Assembly (NCBI GenBank): GCA_002256595.1
Contig: NOLC01000043.1
Location: 1 to 6,489 of the forward strand
Length of the DNA: 6,489 nucleotides
Direction of reading: 5' to 3'
Origin: Methanosaeta sp. NSP1
GTDB lineage: Archaea > Halobacteriota > Methanosarcinia > Methanotrichales > Methanotrichaceae
Part shown: piece after piece, positions 1 to 6,272 of the stretch
How the letters are laid out: every line of letters starts with the position of its first letter
Numbering within the stretch: the stretch's first letter is position 1
Position numbers and translations under genes: made by a program
The notes under the pieces: generated by a model
Seen by the model: only the letters and a program-made list of their open reading frames with translations
Database searches by the model: none
What the model was told of the DNA's origin: nothing

Positions 1-1869
1 GGCGAGAAGCTCAAGTTCCTGCTGGATGCGGCCATAGTGGTCATATCCATCACCATGGTATTCTGGGTCCTGCTCATCTCTCCCATGCTTCTCACCACCA
101 TGATATTCGATTTGGGCCTCTTTGTATCCCTATCCTACCTTCTCATGGACCTGCTTCTCTTCTTTGCCCTGGTATGGCTGCTCTTTAGAAAACTGGACTA
201 TCGAGAGCAGGGCCACATCCTCCTCCTGGCCATGAGCATTGCAGTGATGATACTATCCGATTTGATATTTTTAATACAGATCCAGGAGGGGACCTTTGTC
301 TCCGGCAGCTTTCTGGATATCGGCTGGTCGAGTAGCTGCCTGCTCATGGGCCTGGCAGCTATCCGTCATGTAAATTCTCCTCCCCTGGACCGATCCAAGG
401 CTGAGATCTCTCAAAGCAGCAGGGCCGGCTGGACCCATAACCTGCCCTTCCTGGGCATCGGGGCCGTGTTCCTGCTCTTCGTCTGGGAACAGGAATACCT
501 GCGCCAGATCAACTACTCCCTTATCACCGCTGCCTTCGGGCTTCTCATCGTACTGATGTTCATCCGCCAGAAGATGATATTTGATGAGAGCAATCGCCTG
601 CTGGCCATGAGCATATCGGAGGTGGCAGAGAGAAAACGCGCTGAAGAGGATCTGCAGAAGGCCAAGGAGAGAGCTGAATCTGCCGCCAAAGCCAAAACCG
701 AGTTCCTGGCCAATATGAGCCACGAGATAAGAACTCCCTTGAATGCCATAATCGGCATGACCGGACTGCTTTTGAATGAGAGGCTGAACCAAGAACAGAG
801 GGAATATGTGGAGACAATAAGGAGCAGCGGAGATACCCTTCTCTCAACCATCAACAACATCCTGGATTTCACCAAGATTGAGGCGGAGAGGATTGAGCTG
901 GAGAGGCAGCCCTTCTCCCTTGGCGATTGCCTTGAGGCCTCCATGGATATGGTGTCCGGGGAGGCCAGCCGAAAGGGACTGGCCATGAGTTATGATATAG
1001 ACCGGAGCATCCCGGCCACGGTCCTGGGCGATCCCGCCCGGATCAATCAGATCCTGATCAACCTGCTCAATAACGCCGTTAAGTTCACCGAAAAAGGAGC
1101 AATAACCGTGTACGTCTCCGGCCGCTATCGGGAAGAGGGAGACTATGAAGTTCATTTTGCGGTGAAGGATACTGGGATCGGCATACCTGAGGATAAGATG
1201 CAGCGCCTCTTCCACCCCTTCAGCCAGGCTGATGCATCCATGGCCCGCAGGTATGGCGGAACCGGCCTGGGATTGGTCATAAGCAAGAGGCTCACCGAGC
1301 TGATGGGTGGTAGGATGTGGGCCGAGAGCCTTGTGGGAAGTGGATCCACATTTCATTTCACCGTCCTGGTGCAGCCGTCCCTCCTCCGGCCCGCGGAGAA
1401 GGCTGCCGTCCCGGAAAGCAAGATCAGGCCGGACCGGGGCCCAGACATTCAGATCCTTCTGGCCGAGGACAACCTGATCAACCAGATGGTGACCCGGACC
1501 ATGCTGAAAAAGCTGGGATACATAGCGGATGTGGCGGCAAACGGCCTGGAGGTTTTGCAGGCGCTGGAGCGTCAGCATTACGACCTGATATTGATGGACG
1601 TTCAGATGCCGGAGATGGACGGCCTACAGGCCACTCGGGAGATACGCCGCAGATGGCCGGAGATAGAGCAGCCGGTGATCATCGCCATGACTGCTCTGGC
1701 CTTGGAAGGGGACCAGGAGATGTGCCTGGACTCGGGAATGGACGACTATGTCAGCAAGCCGGTCAAGATGGATATGCTCAAGACGGCTCTGGATAAATGG
1801 AGCGGGAAGAATGGAGCTTGCAACTCCCAGCAGCCTTCTGGCAGTGCGGCGAGTGGCATCGGCCTGTGA
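1..1869 (+). CDS. Membrane-bound hybrid sensor histidine kinase with C-terminal receiver (5'-partial)
   Basis: The frame is open from base 1, so the N-terminus lies outside the window; the GTG at 37 is internal. Counting from the first visible codon, hydrophobic segments lie near residues 10-31, 40-62, 73-93, 103-121, 147-162 and 171-188. They look like the second part of a multi-helix membrane sensor. A charged, probably coiled-coil linker (about 195-235) leads to the HisKA H-box SHEIRTPLN, with the phospho-accepting His at 241 (721-723). The ATPase domain has the N-box NLLNNAVKF (1060-1086), G1 DTGIGIP (1168-1188) and G2 GGTGLGL (1255-1275). The receiver domain (about 1450-1800) has the acidic pair at 1465-1470, phospho-acceptor Asp at 1597-1599, Thr at 1690-1692 and Lys at 1756-1758. 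All catalytic residues are present, so it should autophosphorylate and pass phosphate to its own receiver. No PAS, Hpt or DNA-binding domain is visible. The signal sensed is unknown. It converges on the neighbouring gene with 39 nt between stops. Confidence 0.96.
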   Translation, partial: GEKLKFLLDAAIVVISITMVFWVLLISPMLLTTMIFDLGLFVSLSYLLMDLLLFFALVWLLFRKLDYREQGHILLLAMSIAVMILSDLIFLIQIQEGTFVSGSFLDIGWSSSCLLMGLAAIRHVNSPPLDRSKAEISQSSRAGWTHNLPFLGIGAVFLLFVWEQEYLRQINYSLITAAFGLLIVLMFIRQKMIFDESNRLLAMSISEVAERKRAEEDLQKAKERAESAAKAKTEFLANMSHEIRTPLNAIIGMTGLLLNERLNQEQREYVETIRSSGDTLLSTINNILDFTKIEAERIELERQPFSLGDCLEASMDMVSGEASRKGLAMSYDIDRSIPATVLGDPARINQILINLLNNAVKFTEKGAITVYVSGRYREEGDYEVHFAVKDTGIGIPEDKMQRLFHPFSQADASMARRYGGTGLGLVISKRLTELMGGRMWAESLVGSGSTFHFTVLVQPSLLRPAEKAAVPESKIRPDRGPDIQILLAEDNLINQMVTRTMLKKLGYIADVAANGLEVLQALERQHYDLILMDVQMPEMDGLQATREIRRRWPEIEQPVIIAMTALALEGDQEMCLDSGMDDYVSKPVKMDMLKTALDKWSGKNGACNSQQPSGSAASGIGL

Positions 1870-1895
1870 AGAAGGTCCTCTTAAGATGCGATGCC
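1855..1895. repeat. Inverted repeat between convergent genes, possible weak terminator
   Basis: GGCATCG at 1855-1861 and CGATGCC at 1889-1895 form a perfect 7-bp inverted repeat. It spans the kinase stop codon and most of the 39-nt gap before the convergent gene. The 27-nt loop is long and no T-run follows on either strand, so a termination role is only a guess from position. Confidence 0.25.
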
Positions 1896-1908
1896 CCGGC
1901 TTAGTCGC

Positions 1909-2256
1909 TTAGACATCTAACTTGATCCCGAAGAGCCTCTCGAATCTCTCATACTTGGCCCTGGCCCGGTATAGGTTCTGCCTGGTGTAGGGCTGGCCCT
2001 GCTGGCAGGCGGCCATGTCCCTGATCTCGGCTGCGGTGAAGACCGTCTCCAGCTTCTCCCTGGCGATCTCGGAGATGAGGGTCACCTGCTTGCCCATCTC
2101 CAGTTCTCCGTCCTCCAGCCACCGCCACTGCCGGTCGTACTGCAATAAAAGCAGATGCCCGCCAGAGCAGCGGGCCGATACCAGCCAGCGGTCAGCCGTA
2201 TTGTGATATGCCAGGCTGTAAAGATCCGCCTGGCAGCGGCTGCAATAGCCGATCAT
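1909..2256 (-). CDS. Small CxxC...CxxxH protein, putative zinc-ribbon, unknown function
   Basis: I do not recognise the family. From the start chosen here the protein is 115 residues. Near its N-terminus is YCSRCQADL, followed about 21 residues later by ARCSGGH. The resulting C-x2-C ... C-x3-H set could hold one zinc ion. A hydrophobic/aromatic stretch follows (LLLLQYDRQWRWLED). The C-terminal half is basic and predicted helical, with a TAAEIRDM segment and RQNLYRARAKYERFERLFG, which could contact nucleic acid or protein. I chose the ATG at 2254-2256 because AAGGAGAGG lies just upstream at good spacing. The alternative ATG at 2332-2334 overlaps the dapB stop as ATGA and would add 26 residues, but has only a weak ribosome-binding site. 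Position makes it the last gene of the rps17e-dapA-dapB series; a role in lysine synthesis is not shown. Confidence 0.75.
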   Translation of the reverse strand: MIGYCSRCQADLYSLAYHNTADRWLVSARCSGGHLLLLQYDRQWRWLEDGELEMGKQVTLISEIAREKLETVFTAAEIRDMAACQQGQPYTRQNLYRARAKYERFERLFGIKLDV

Positions 2257-2259
2257 ATT

Positions 2260-2268
2260 CCTCTCCTT
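2260..2268 (-). promoter_or_regulatory. Strong ribosome-binding site that favours the internal start of the CxxC protein
   Basis: On the minus strand AAGGAGAGG ends 3 nt before the ATG at 2256, with its GGAG core 6 nt from the ATG. This is the longest purine-rich Shine-Dalgarno match in the window and argues against the upstream ATG at 2334. Confidence 0.6.
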
Positions 2269-2295
2269 CGAGACCGGCTCCAGCCGCTGGCCCTT

Positions 2296-2318
2296 AAAAA
2301 TTAGAACCAGGCTGTTCT
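2296..2318 (-). terminator. Weak hairpin plus T-run after dapB
   Basis: On the minus strand AGAAC-AGCCTG-GTTCT (2318-2303) forms a 5-bp stem with a 6-nt loop, followed by AATTTTT. It lies 13-35 nt past the dapB stop. It resembles a weak intrinsic or T-rich archaeal terminator and would separate dapB partly from the gene downstream. If the downstream gene starts at 2334, this would instead be coding sequence. Confidence 0.3.
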
Positions 2319-2330
2319 CCTCTATCCGGT

Positions 2331-3101
2331 TCATCTCTGGGCCAGGACGTCGGCCATGCTGTAGATGCCGGGGCTTTTCCCTGCCACCCAGGCCGCCGCC
2401 CGCACCGCCCCGCTGGCAAACGAGGCCCTGCTGTGGGCCTGGTGCTTGATCTCCAGCCGCTCACCGGAGCCGGCGAAGAGCACCGTGTGGTCTCCCACTA
2501 TGTCTCCGCCCCGCACGGCATGCACACCGATCTCCTTTCCCCGCGGCATCACGCCCTGCCGGCCGTAGACGATCTCCTTCTGGCCCAAAGCAGCCGCAAT
2601 GGCCTCTACCGTAGCCAGAGCCGTTCCGCTTGGGGCATCCTTCTTCTGGTTGTGATGGGCCTCAATGACCTCGATGTCATAGTCCTTCAGAGACTGCGCT
2701 GCCTGGGCCACCAGCTTCCAGAAGACATTAACTCCCAGGCTGAAGTTGGGAGATATGACCGCGGCGCAGTTTCCCTCTATGGCTTTTCTCATAGCTGCAT
2801 GCTGCTCGGGCGATAAGCCGGTGGTGCCCACCACCAGGTTGATTCCGAGCCTGGCCGCGGTGCAAACATTCTCCACCGCCGCTTTGGCAATGGTGAAATC
2901 TATGAGCACATCGGTGCGGCTCTCCCGGAGGGCTGCCTCCAGCTCAGAGGCATCCCTGACCCGAATGCCGCCAGGCAACTCTCTTCCCGCCCCTATGACA
3001 TCGAGCCCGGCCACAAGCTGCATTCCTTCCACCTTGGCCGCCTCCTGGATGATCAGTGTGCCCATCCTTCCCAAGGCACCGGTAAGGGCAATTCTGGTCA
3101 T
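2331..3101 (-). CDS. dapB: 4-hydroxy-tetrahydrodipicolinate reductase
   Basis: DapB uses NAD(P)H to reduce the DapA product to tetrahydrodipicolinate, the second committed step of diaminopimelate/lysine synthesis; it is cytosolic. At 256 residues it has the normal family length. The Rossmann dinucleotide loop GALGRMG is at residues 8-14, with Asp34 ending the next strand where E. coli has a Glu; this acidic residue fits use of NADH as well as NADPH. VGTTG is at 91-95 and SPNFSLGVN at 117-125. The catalytic signature EAHHNQKKDAPSGTA is at 147-161, with His149 as likely proton donor and Lys153 as substrate-binding Lys (equivalents of E. coli His159 and Lys163). GGDIVGDHTV follows. The ATG overlaps the dapA stop by 4 nt (ATGA), which suggests translational coupling; its own ribosome-binding site is weak. 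Confidence 0.97.
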   Translation of the reverse strand: MTRIALTGALGRMGTLIIQEAAKVEGMQLVAGLDVIGAGRELPGGIRVRDASELEAALRESRTDVLIDFTIAKAAVENVCTAARLGINLVVGTTGLSPEQHAAMRKAIEGNCAAVISPNFSLGVNVFWKLVAQAAQSLKDYDIEVIEAHHNQKKDAPSGTALATVEAIAAALGQKEIVYGRQGVMPRGKEIGVHAVRGGDIVGDHTVLFAGSGERLEIKHQAHSRASFASGAVRAAAWVAGKSPGIYSMADVLAQR

Positions 3102-3973
3102 GCTCTCTCGCCCAGCCTCTCTACTATCTCTTTCAGGGTTGCCTCTTTTTCAGGAGCCATCTGGCCCAGAGGCAGGCGCAGAGGTCCATTGGCCAGGCCC
3201 AGATACTTGTGAGCCGTCTTGACCGGAATGGGATTGGTCTCCAGGAACATGGCCCGCACCAGAGGGGCGAGCTCATAGTGAAGTGCTCTGGCTTTCTCGT
3301 AGTCGCCCTTGAGCAATGCATCCACCATGGCCACAGTCTTTCTGGGCGCCACATTGGCCACCACCGATACCACTCCCTGGCCGCCCAGGGCCATGGTGGG
3401 CAGGGTCAGATCGTCGTCTCCGGATAAAAGTACGAAGCCGCTGCCGCGGGTCTGCTCTATGATCTGAGACTGTTGGGACAGGCTTCCGCTGGCCTCCTTA
3501 ATGGCTACGATGTTCTTTACCTGAGACAGCTTTGCCACCAGCTCCGGCTTGAGGTCGATTCCAGTTCTCTTGGGGACATTGTAGAGCACAATGGGTATGT
3601 CTGACTTCTCGGCTATATTCTTGAAGTGCTCGTACATGCCCCTATCATTGGGCTTGTTATAATAAGGTGTGATGAGCAGGGCGGCGTCTGCCCCTGCCTT
3701 GGCCGCATGACGGGTCAGCTCCAGGGCCTCGCGGGTATTGTTGGAACCTGTGCCGGCTATAACCGGCACCTTGGATGCCTCCACTGCGATCTCGACCACC
3801 CTTTTATGCTCATCAAAGGTGAGTGTGGCCGACTCGCCGGTGGTGCCGCAGGGAACTATCCCCGCTATGCCGGTCTTGCTCAGGTACTCGATATTTCTCT
3901 TCAGTCCCTCCTCGTCCAGGCTCTCATCTTTTAAAAACGGCGTGATAATGGCAGGAAACACGCCTCTAAACAT
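3098..3973 (-). CDS. dapA: 4-hydroxy-tetrahydrodipicolinate synthase
   Basis: DapA condenses pyruvate with aspartate semialdehyde, the first committed step of diaminopimelate/lysine synthesis. The 291-residue product is almost exactly the length of E. coli DapA. It starts with the typical strand FRGVFPAIITPF. The PCGTTGES motif carries Thr44 and Thr45, and TPYYNKP carries Tyr105. YNVPKRTG has Tyr131 and the substrate-carboxylate Arg136. IKEASG has the Schiff-base Lys159. These match the E. coli catalytic set Thr44/Tyr107/Tyr133/Arg138/Lys161. The ATG at 3971-3973 sits inside the last codons of rps17e (8-nt overlap), with GAGGTG 7 nt upstream. A GTG at 3991 would add six residues not typical of the family and is not preferred. 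Whether lysine inhibits the enzyme cannot be judged from sequence here. Confidence 0.97.
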   Translation of the reverse strand: MFRGVFPAIITPFLKDESLDEEGLKRNIEYLSKTGIAGIVPCGTTGESATLTFDEHKRVVEIAVEASKVPVIAGTGSNNTREALELTRHAAKAGADAALLITPYYNKPNDRGMYEHFKNIAEKSDIPIVLYNVPKRTGIDLKPELVAKLSQVKNIVAIKEASGSLSQQSQIIEQTRGSGFVLLSGDDDLTLPTMALGGQGVVSVVANVAPRKTVAMVDALLKGDYEKARALHYELAPLVRAMFLETNPIPVKTAHKYLGLANGPLRLPLGQMAPEKEATLKEIVERLGERA

Positions 3974-4184
3974 CAATCTCCACCTCGCCACGACGAGTGC
4001 TTCTCTGGCGCATCACATTGGAGATATATCCTGCCACGCGATTGCGTATGGTCTTGTTCTTGATGTCCGTATATTCAGATACCTTTAACTTATTCGCTTC
4101 AAAGTCCGGGCTAAATGAGGTCTCGTAGGTTCTCAACAGGTCCATGGCGAAATTCTTGATATAACTAGGCTTTACGCTTCCCAT
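3966..4184 (-). CDS. rps17e: 30S ribosomal protein S17e
   Basis: This is the archaeal/eukaryotic small-subunit protein eS17, absent from bacteria. The 72-residue product opens with MGSVKPSYIKNFA, continues with a helical segment ending in FSPDFEANK, and has the family signature NKTIRNRVAGYISNVMRQ, followed by a short basic-then-acidic tail. It is slightly longer than the shortest archaeal versions. The ATG at 4182-4184 is preceded by GGAGTG at 6-nt spacing; a GTG at 4193 would add three residues before the conserved start and is rejected. It is the first gene after a TATA-like box and shares its 3' end with the start of dapA, so ribosomal protein and lysine-pathway genes seem co-transcribed. 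Confidence 0.96.
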   Translation of the reverse strand: MGSVKPSYIKNFAMDLLRTYETSFSPDFEANKLKVSEYTDIKNKTIRNRVAGYISNVMRQRSTRRGEVEIDV

Positions 4185-4190
4185 AATCAA

Positions 4191-4196
4191 CACTCC
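4191..4196 (-). promoter_or_regulatory. Ribosome-binding site of rps17e
   Basis: GGAGTG on the minus strand, 6 nt before the ATG at 4184. It fixes this start over the GTG at 4193, which overlaps the site itself. Confidence 0.6.
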
Positions 4197-4231
4197 AGAT
4201 AGAACAATTCTTTGTGCATCCTTGCCTCATC

Positions 4232-4241
4232 AATTTATATC
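4232..4241 (-). promoter_or_regulatory. TATA-like box for rps17e-dapA-dapB
   Basis: The minus strand reads GATATAAATT in an otherwise GC-rich 123-nt gap between thiD and rps17e. With usual archaeal spacing transcription would start near 4210, leaving a leader of about 25 nt. The rest of the gap (4242-4307) shows no convincing terminator or structured RNA. The 9-mer ATATAAATT recurs at 6281-6289 upstream of the UPF0216 gene. Confidence 0.5.
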
Positions 4242-4307
4242 TTCCCGTCCCCCAGGTCCATGGCCTTCAAAGTCCTCTCCGGGCAGCATCATTGGGATGT
4301 GGCCCCA

Positions 4308-5141
4308 CTATAAGAGATAATCCGGGGCATCCGGGACATTGCACTGAGACCGATAGCGTTTCGCCTCGGCTCGGAGATGGGCCGCCTGGCTCACCGGCCC
4401 CACGCCCCTTCCCACCCGCATGCTGCCTAAAAGAGCATATTCGACAAATCTCTTGGCCCGGCGGGCCGCCTGCGGCAGGCTGCAGCCGCTGGCTAAAAAC
4501 GCTGTCAATGCCGCGGAGTAGGTGCATCCCACCCCGTGGTTCTCCCCTGCCACCCTCCTGCCGGGCAAAAATAGGCTCATATCTCTGGTGGCCAGCAGGT
4601 CGGTGCAGTCCAGGTGTCCCCCCTTTACTATCACCGCACCTGCTCCCACATCCAGTATCTCTCTGGCGGCCAGGATAGCGCTCTCTTTATCGCCCACAGC
4701 GATCCCTGATAGCGCTTCTGCCTCAAAGATATTGGGTGTGACCACATGGGCCAGAGGCAGAAGAAGATCCTTGAGAGCGCTCGTCGCCTCCGGACGCAGC
4801 AGCCTGCCCCCGGCTTCAGCCTCAATCACCGGATCCACCACCAGGAGGATATCCTTGTCTCGGAGGTGGTCGGCCACCACAGCCACGATCTCCGCGGAGT
4901 AGAGCATGCCCGTCTTGGCTGCAGCTACCGGGAAATCATCAGTTATCGATTGAAGCTGAGCCCTGACAACATCAGATCCCAGCCCGAATACCTGCTGCAC
5001 CCCCAGAGTGTTCTGGGCGGTGATGGCGGTCAGAGCAGAGGTTCCGTGCAGCCCCAGTACGGAGAAGGTCTTGATATCGGCCTGAATGCCCGCCCCCCCG
5101 CCTGAATCGGAGCCTCCTATGGTCAGCACAACCGAGGTCAT
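4308..5141 (-). CDS. thiD: Hydroxymethylpyrimidine / phosphomethylpyrimidine kinase, thiamine biosynthesis
   Basis: ThiD phosphorylates hydroxymethylpyrimidine and then its monophosphate to give HMP diphosphate, the pyrimidine half of thiamine diphosphate. It is a cytosolic ribokinase-fold enzyme. The N-terminal signature GGSDSGGGAG is at residues 9-18 and QADIKTF follows. AAKTGML is near 74-80, TPNIFEAEALSG at 135-146, VKGGH at 172-176, and the anion-hole/catalytic loop HGVGCT at 202-207 with Cys206 as the expected catalytic residue. The usual DPVMxAxSG motif reads DPVIEAEAGG (103-112), an unusual variant. At 277 residues it is a single-domain kinase; it lacks the ThiN (thiamine-phosphate synthase) domain fused to ThiD in many archaea, so that step must be done by another gene. 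It is 33 nt downstream of the repeat-protein gene, with GAAGG 6 nt before its ATG. No TPP riboswitch is visible nearby. Confidence 0.95.
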   Translation of the reverse strand: MTSVVLTIGGSDSGGGAGIQADIKTFSVLGLHGTSALTAITAQNTLGVQQVFGLGSDVVRAQLQSITDDFPVAAAKTGMLYSAEIVAVVADHLRDKDILLVVDPVIEAEAGGRLLRPEATSALKDLLLPLAHVVTPNIFEAEALSGIAVGDKESAILAAREILDVGAGAVIVKGGHLDCTDLLATRDMSLFLPGRRVAGENHGVGCTYSAALTAFLASGCSLPQAARRAKRFVEYALLGSMRVGRGVGPVSQAAHLRAEAKRYRSQCNVPDAPDYLL

Positions 5142-5174
5142 AGCATTCCTTCGCCAGGGGCCATAGAGTTGGGA

Positions 5175-5726
5175 TTAAGAGAGCTTCTTTTTCGCCGCAG
5201 CCACCATATCCTCCGGCAGGCCGTACTTCTCAGCAATCTTGAGCGCCTTTCGGTACAGCCCGGTCTGCATGTGCTGCTCATAAGATTTTGTCGCCGCCTC
5301 CCGTCTCATGCTCGCCGGAAGCTGGAACTGGTCAGCGATCTCGGCAGCATTCTTGAAAAGGCTGTGGCTCATGCTATTCTGGTAGGCATAGGTGGCTGCC
5401 TCACGGACCATGCTCTCGGGCAGCCCGAACTCCTTGGCATATTCGGCTGCCGCCAGGTAGAACTCGCTGCCCATCTTGCGCTGGAAGGAGCGCATGGCCG
5501 CATCCAGGCGAAGATCGGCGGGAAGATCATATTTCTTGGCCAGATCTGCGGCAATGGAATATTCGCCCTTCTTTAAGTTTGCATCATAAGCTCTTCGTAC
5601 GCTCTCCTGGAGCATATCCTGGGGCAGGCCATAGTCAGCCTTGATCTTGGCCGCCTCCATATAGGCGCCCAGATCCATCTTGGCTGCAAACAGCTTTGCC
5701 CCTTCTGCGAGATTGCTTTCGGCCAT
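5175..5726 (-). CDS. Five 34-residue helical repeats (YGLP repeat protein), unknown function
   Basis: I do not recognise a named family. The 183-residue protein is almost wholly made of tandem 34-residue units at residues 20-53, 54-87, 88-121, 122-155 and 156-183 (last one cut to 28). Residues 7-19 look like a preceding half unit. A consensus unit is xxYxxAAxIAxxYGLP followed by xxMxxEAAxxxYxxxMxx. Ala6, Leu15 and Pro16 of the unit are the same in all five, and positions 3 and 13 are always Tyr or Phe. This predicts two helices per unit joined by a GLP turn, an alpha-solenoid like TPR proteins, which also have a 34-residue period. No signal peptide, membrane segment or catalytic motif is seen; it is probably a cytosolic scaffold or binding protein. 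It starts 6 nt after the UPF0216 stop with GGAGTG 7 nt before the ATG, and thiD follows, so the three are likely one operon. The codons of the units have diverged, so the duplication is old. Confidence 0.88.
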   Translation of the reverse strand: MAESNLAEGAKLFAAKMDLGAYMEAAKIKADYGLPQDMLQESVRRAYDANLKKGEYSIAADLAKKYDLPADLRLDAAMRSFQRKMGSEFYLAAAEYAKEFGLPESMVREAATYAYQNSMSHSLFKNAAEIADQFQLPASMRREAATKSYEQHMQTGLYRKALKIAEKYGLPEDMVAAAKKKLS

Positions 5727-5732
5727 AATCGG

Positions 5733-6152
5733 TCACTCCACTCCTCTCTCCCGGAGATTGGTGATAAAGGCATACTGGGTGGTGGTGGGCAGCTTGCGTC
5801 TCAGATCCCTCACCTCCGGCATATAGATGATCATCTGCTTGGAATATTGCCTGTCCTTTCCCAATAGCTTGCAGACAAGCTCCACCTCAACCTCGCCCTG
5901 TATCCGAGCCGAGCCGCTGCCGAAGTCAGGAGACATCTCAATAAGCATGGGAAGCCGCAGACGACTCCAGAGAAAACGGGGCAGGCTTGCAGAGATCAGA
6001 TCCAGCTCAGACTTATCCGTGATGAAAAATGTGTTATCCTTTCCTCTGATGCCGGGCTTTTCCATCTTCAGAAGTTCGGCCAGGTTGACTCGCCTGGTGG
6101 GCAGATGCGAGTTCATGGTCTGGATGGTCTTGACCAGCACATTCTTGTTCAT
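5733..6152 (-). CDS. UPF0216 (DUF61) family protein, unknown function
   Basis: The 139-residue product has the marks I associate with the archaeal UPF0216/DUF61 family: an N-terminal IxxMNxHLPxxRVNLAELL stretch (residues 10-28), then RGKDNTFFITDKSELDLIS, then LPRFLWSRLRLPMLIE (57-72). No biochemical role is established for the family to my knowledge. The C-terminal 60 residues are mixed alpha/beta and include a KLLGKDRQYSKQMIIYMP segment. There is no signal peptide or membrane helix. I chose the ATG at 6150-6152 because GAGGGG lies 6 nt upstream and the conserved region begins right after it. An in-frame ATG at 6179 and GTG at 6185 would add 9 or 11 residues (MAFSDEGQA...) with poorer ribosome-binding sites. 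It is the first gene of a probable operon with the repeat protein and thiD. Confidence 0.85.
   Translation of the reverse strand: MNKNVLVKTIQTMNSHLPTRRVNLAELLKMEKPGIRGKDNTFFITDKSELDLISASLPRFLWSRLRLPMLIEMSPDFGSGSARIQGEVEVELVCKLLGKDRQYSKQMIIYMPEVRDLRRKLPTTTQYAFITNLRERGVE
5734..5739 (-). promoter_or_regulatory. Ribosome-binding site of the repeat protein, overlapping the UPF0216 stop
   Basis: GGAGTG on the minus strand, 7 nt before the ATG at 5726, shares bases with the TGA of the UPF0216 gene (5735-5733). This tight packing supports co-translation of the two genes. Confidence 0.5.
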
Positions 6153-6218
6153 CGCCTGCCCCTCATCGGAAAATGCCATTAGCACTTGGCTACGCCTTCT
6201 TGCGATTTAATGTTGTCG

Positions 6219-6256
6219 TCATCCATCAGAATCGAAGCGATGGGCATCGGTGATGA
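6219..6256 (-). promoter_or_regulatory. Overlapping dyads in the leader of the UPF0216 operon
   Basis: The 120-nt gap 6153-6272 holds several GATG/CATC inverted pairs that compete with each other: CGATG-GG-CATCG at 6238-6249, CCATC at 6223-6227 with GATGG at 6239-6243, and TCATC at 6219-6223 with GATGA at 6252-6256. They lie just downstream of the expected transcription start. They could be an operator or an RNA structure; there is no match to a riboswitch I know. Confidence 0.25.
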
Positions 6257-6272
6257 GAGGCCATTGCGTTTA

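Noticed and set aside
271..986. Overlapping minus-strand open frames of 173 and 157 codons opposite the kinase membrane and HisKA region
   Set aside because: Low-complexity translations mirrored from the real gene, with no support as proteins.
844..1578. A 244-codon open frame antisense to the kinase
   Set aside because: It lies opposite perfectly conserved HisKA, HATPase and receiver motifs, and its translation has no recognisable domain; it is a by-product of GC-rich codon use.
2433..3222. Plus-strand open frames opposite dapB
   Set aside because: dapB is complete and conserved on the other strand; these frames show no motif.
3974..3991. Upstream GTG start for dapA
   Set aside because: It would deepen the overlap with rps17e and add six residues before the typical DapA N-terminus; the ATG at 3973 has GAGGTG at good spacing.
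4185..4230. Lysine riboswitch ahead of rps17e-dapA-dapB
   Set aside because: The predicted leader is only about 25 nt, far too short for a lysine riboswitch.
4299..4308. Short GTGG-CCAC dyad at the thiD stop as terminator
   Set aside because: The stem is only 4 bp with a 2-nt loop and no T-run follows.
5142..5174. TPP riboswitch for thiD
   Set aside because: Only 33 nt separate thiD from the upstream gene, and the leader at 6153-6260 lacks the conserved TPP-riboswitch segments.
5175..5726. TALE-like DNA-binding repeats (34-residue period)
   Set aside because: The units have no TALE consensus or repeat-variable pair, and the YGLP/EAA pattern fits a generic helical solenoid better.
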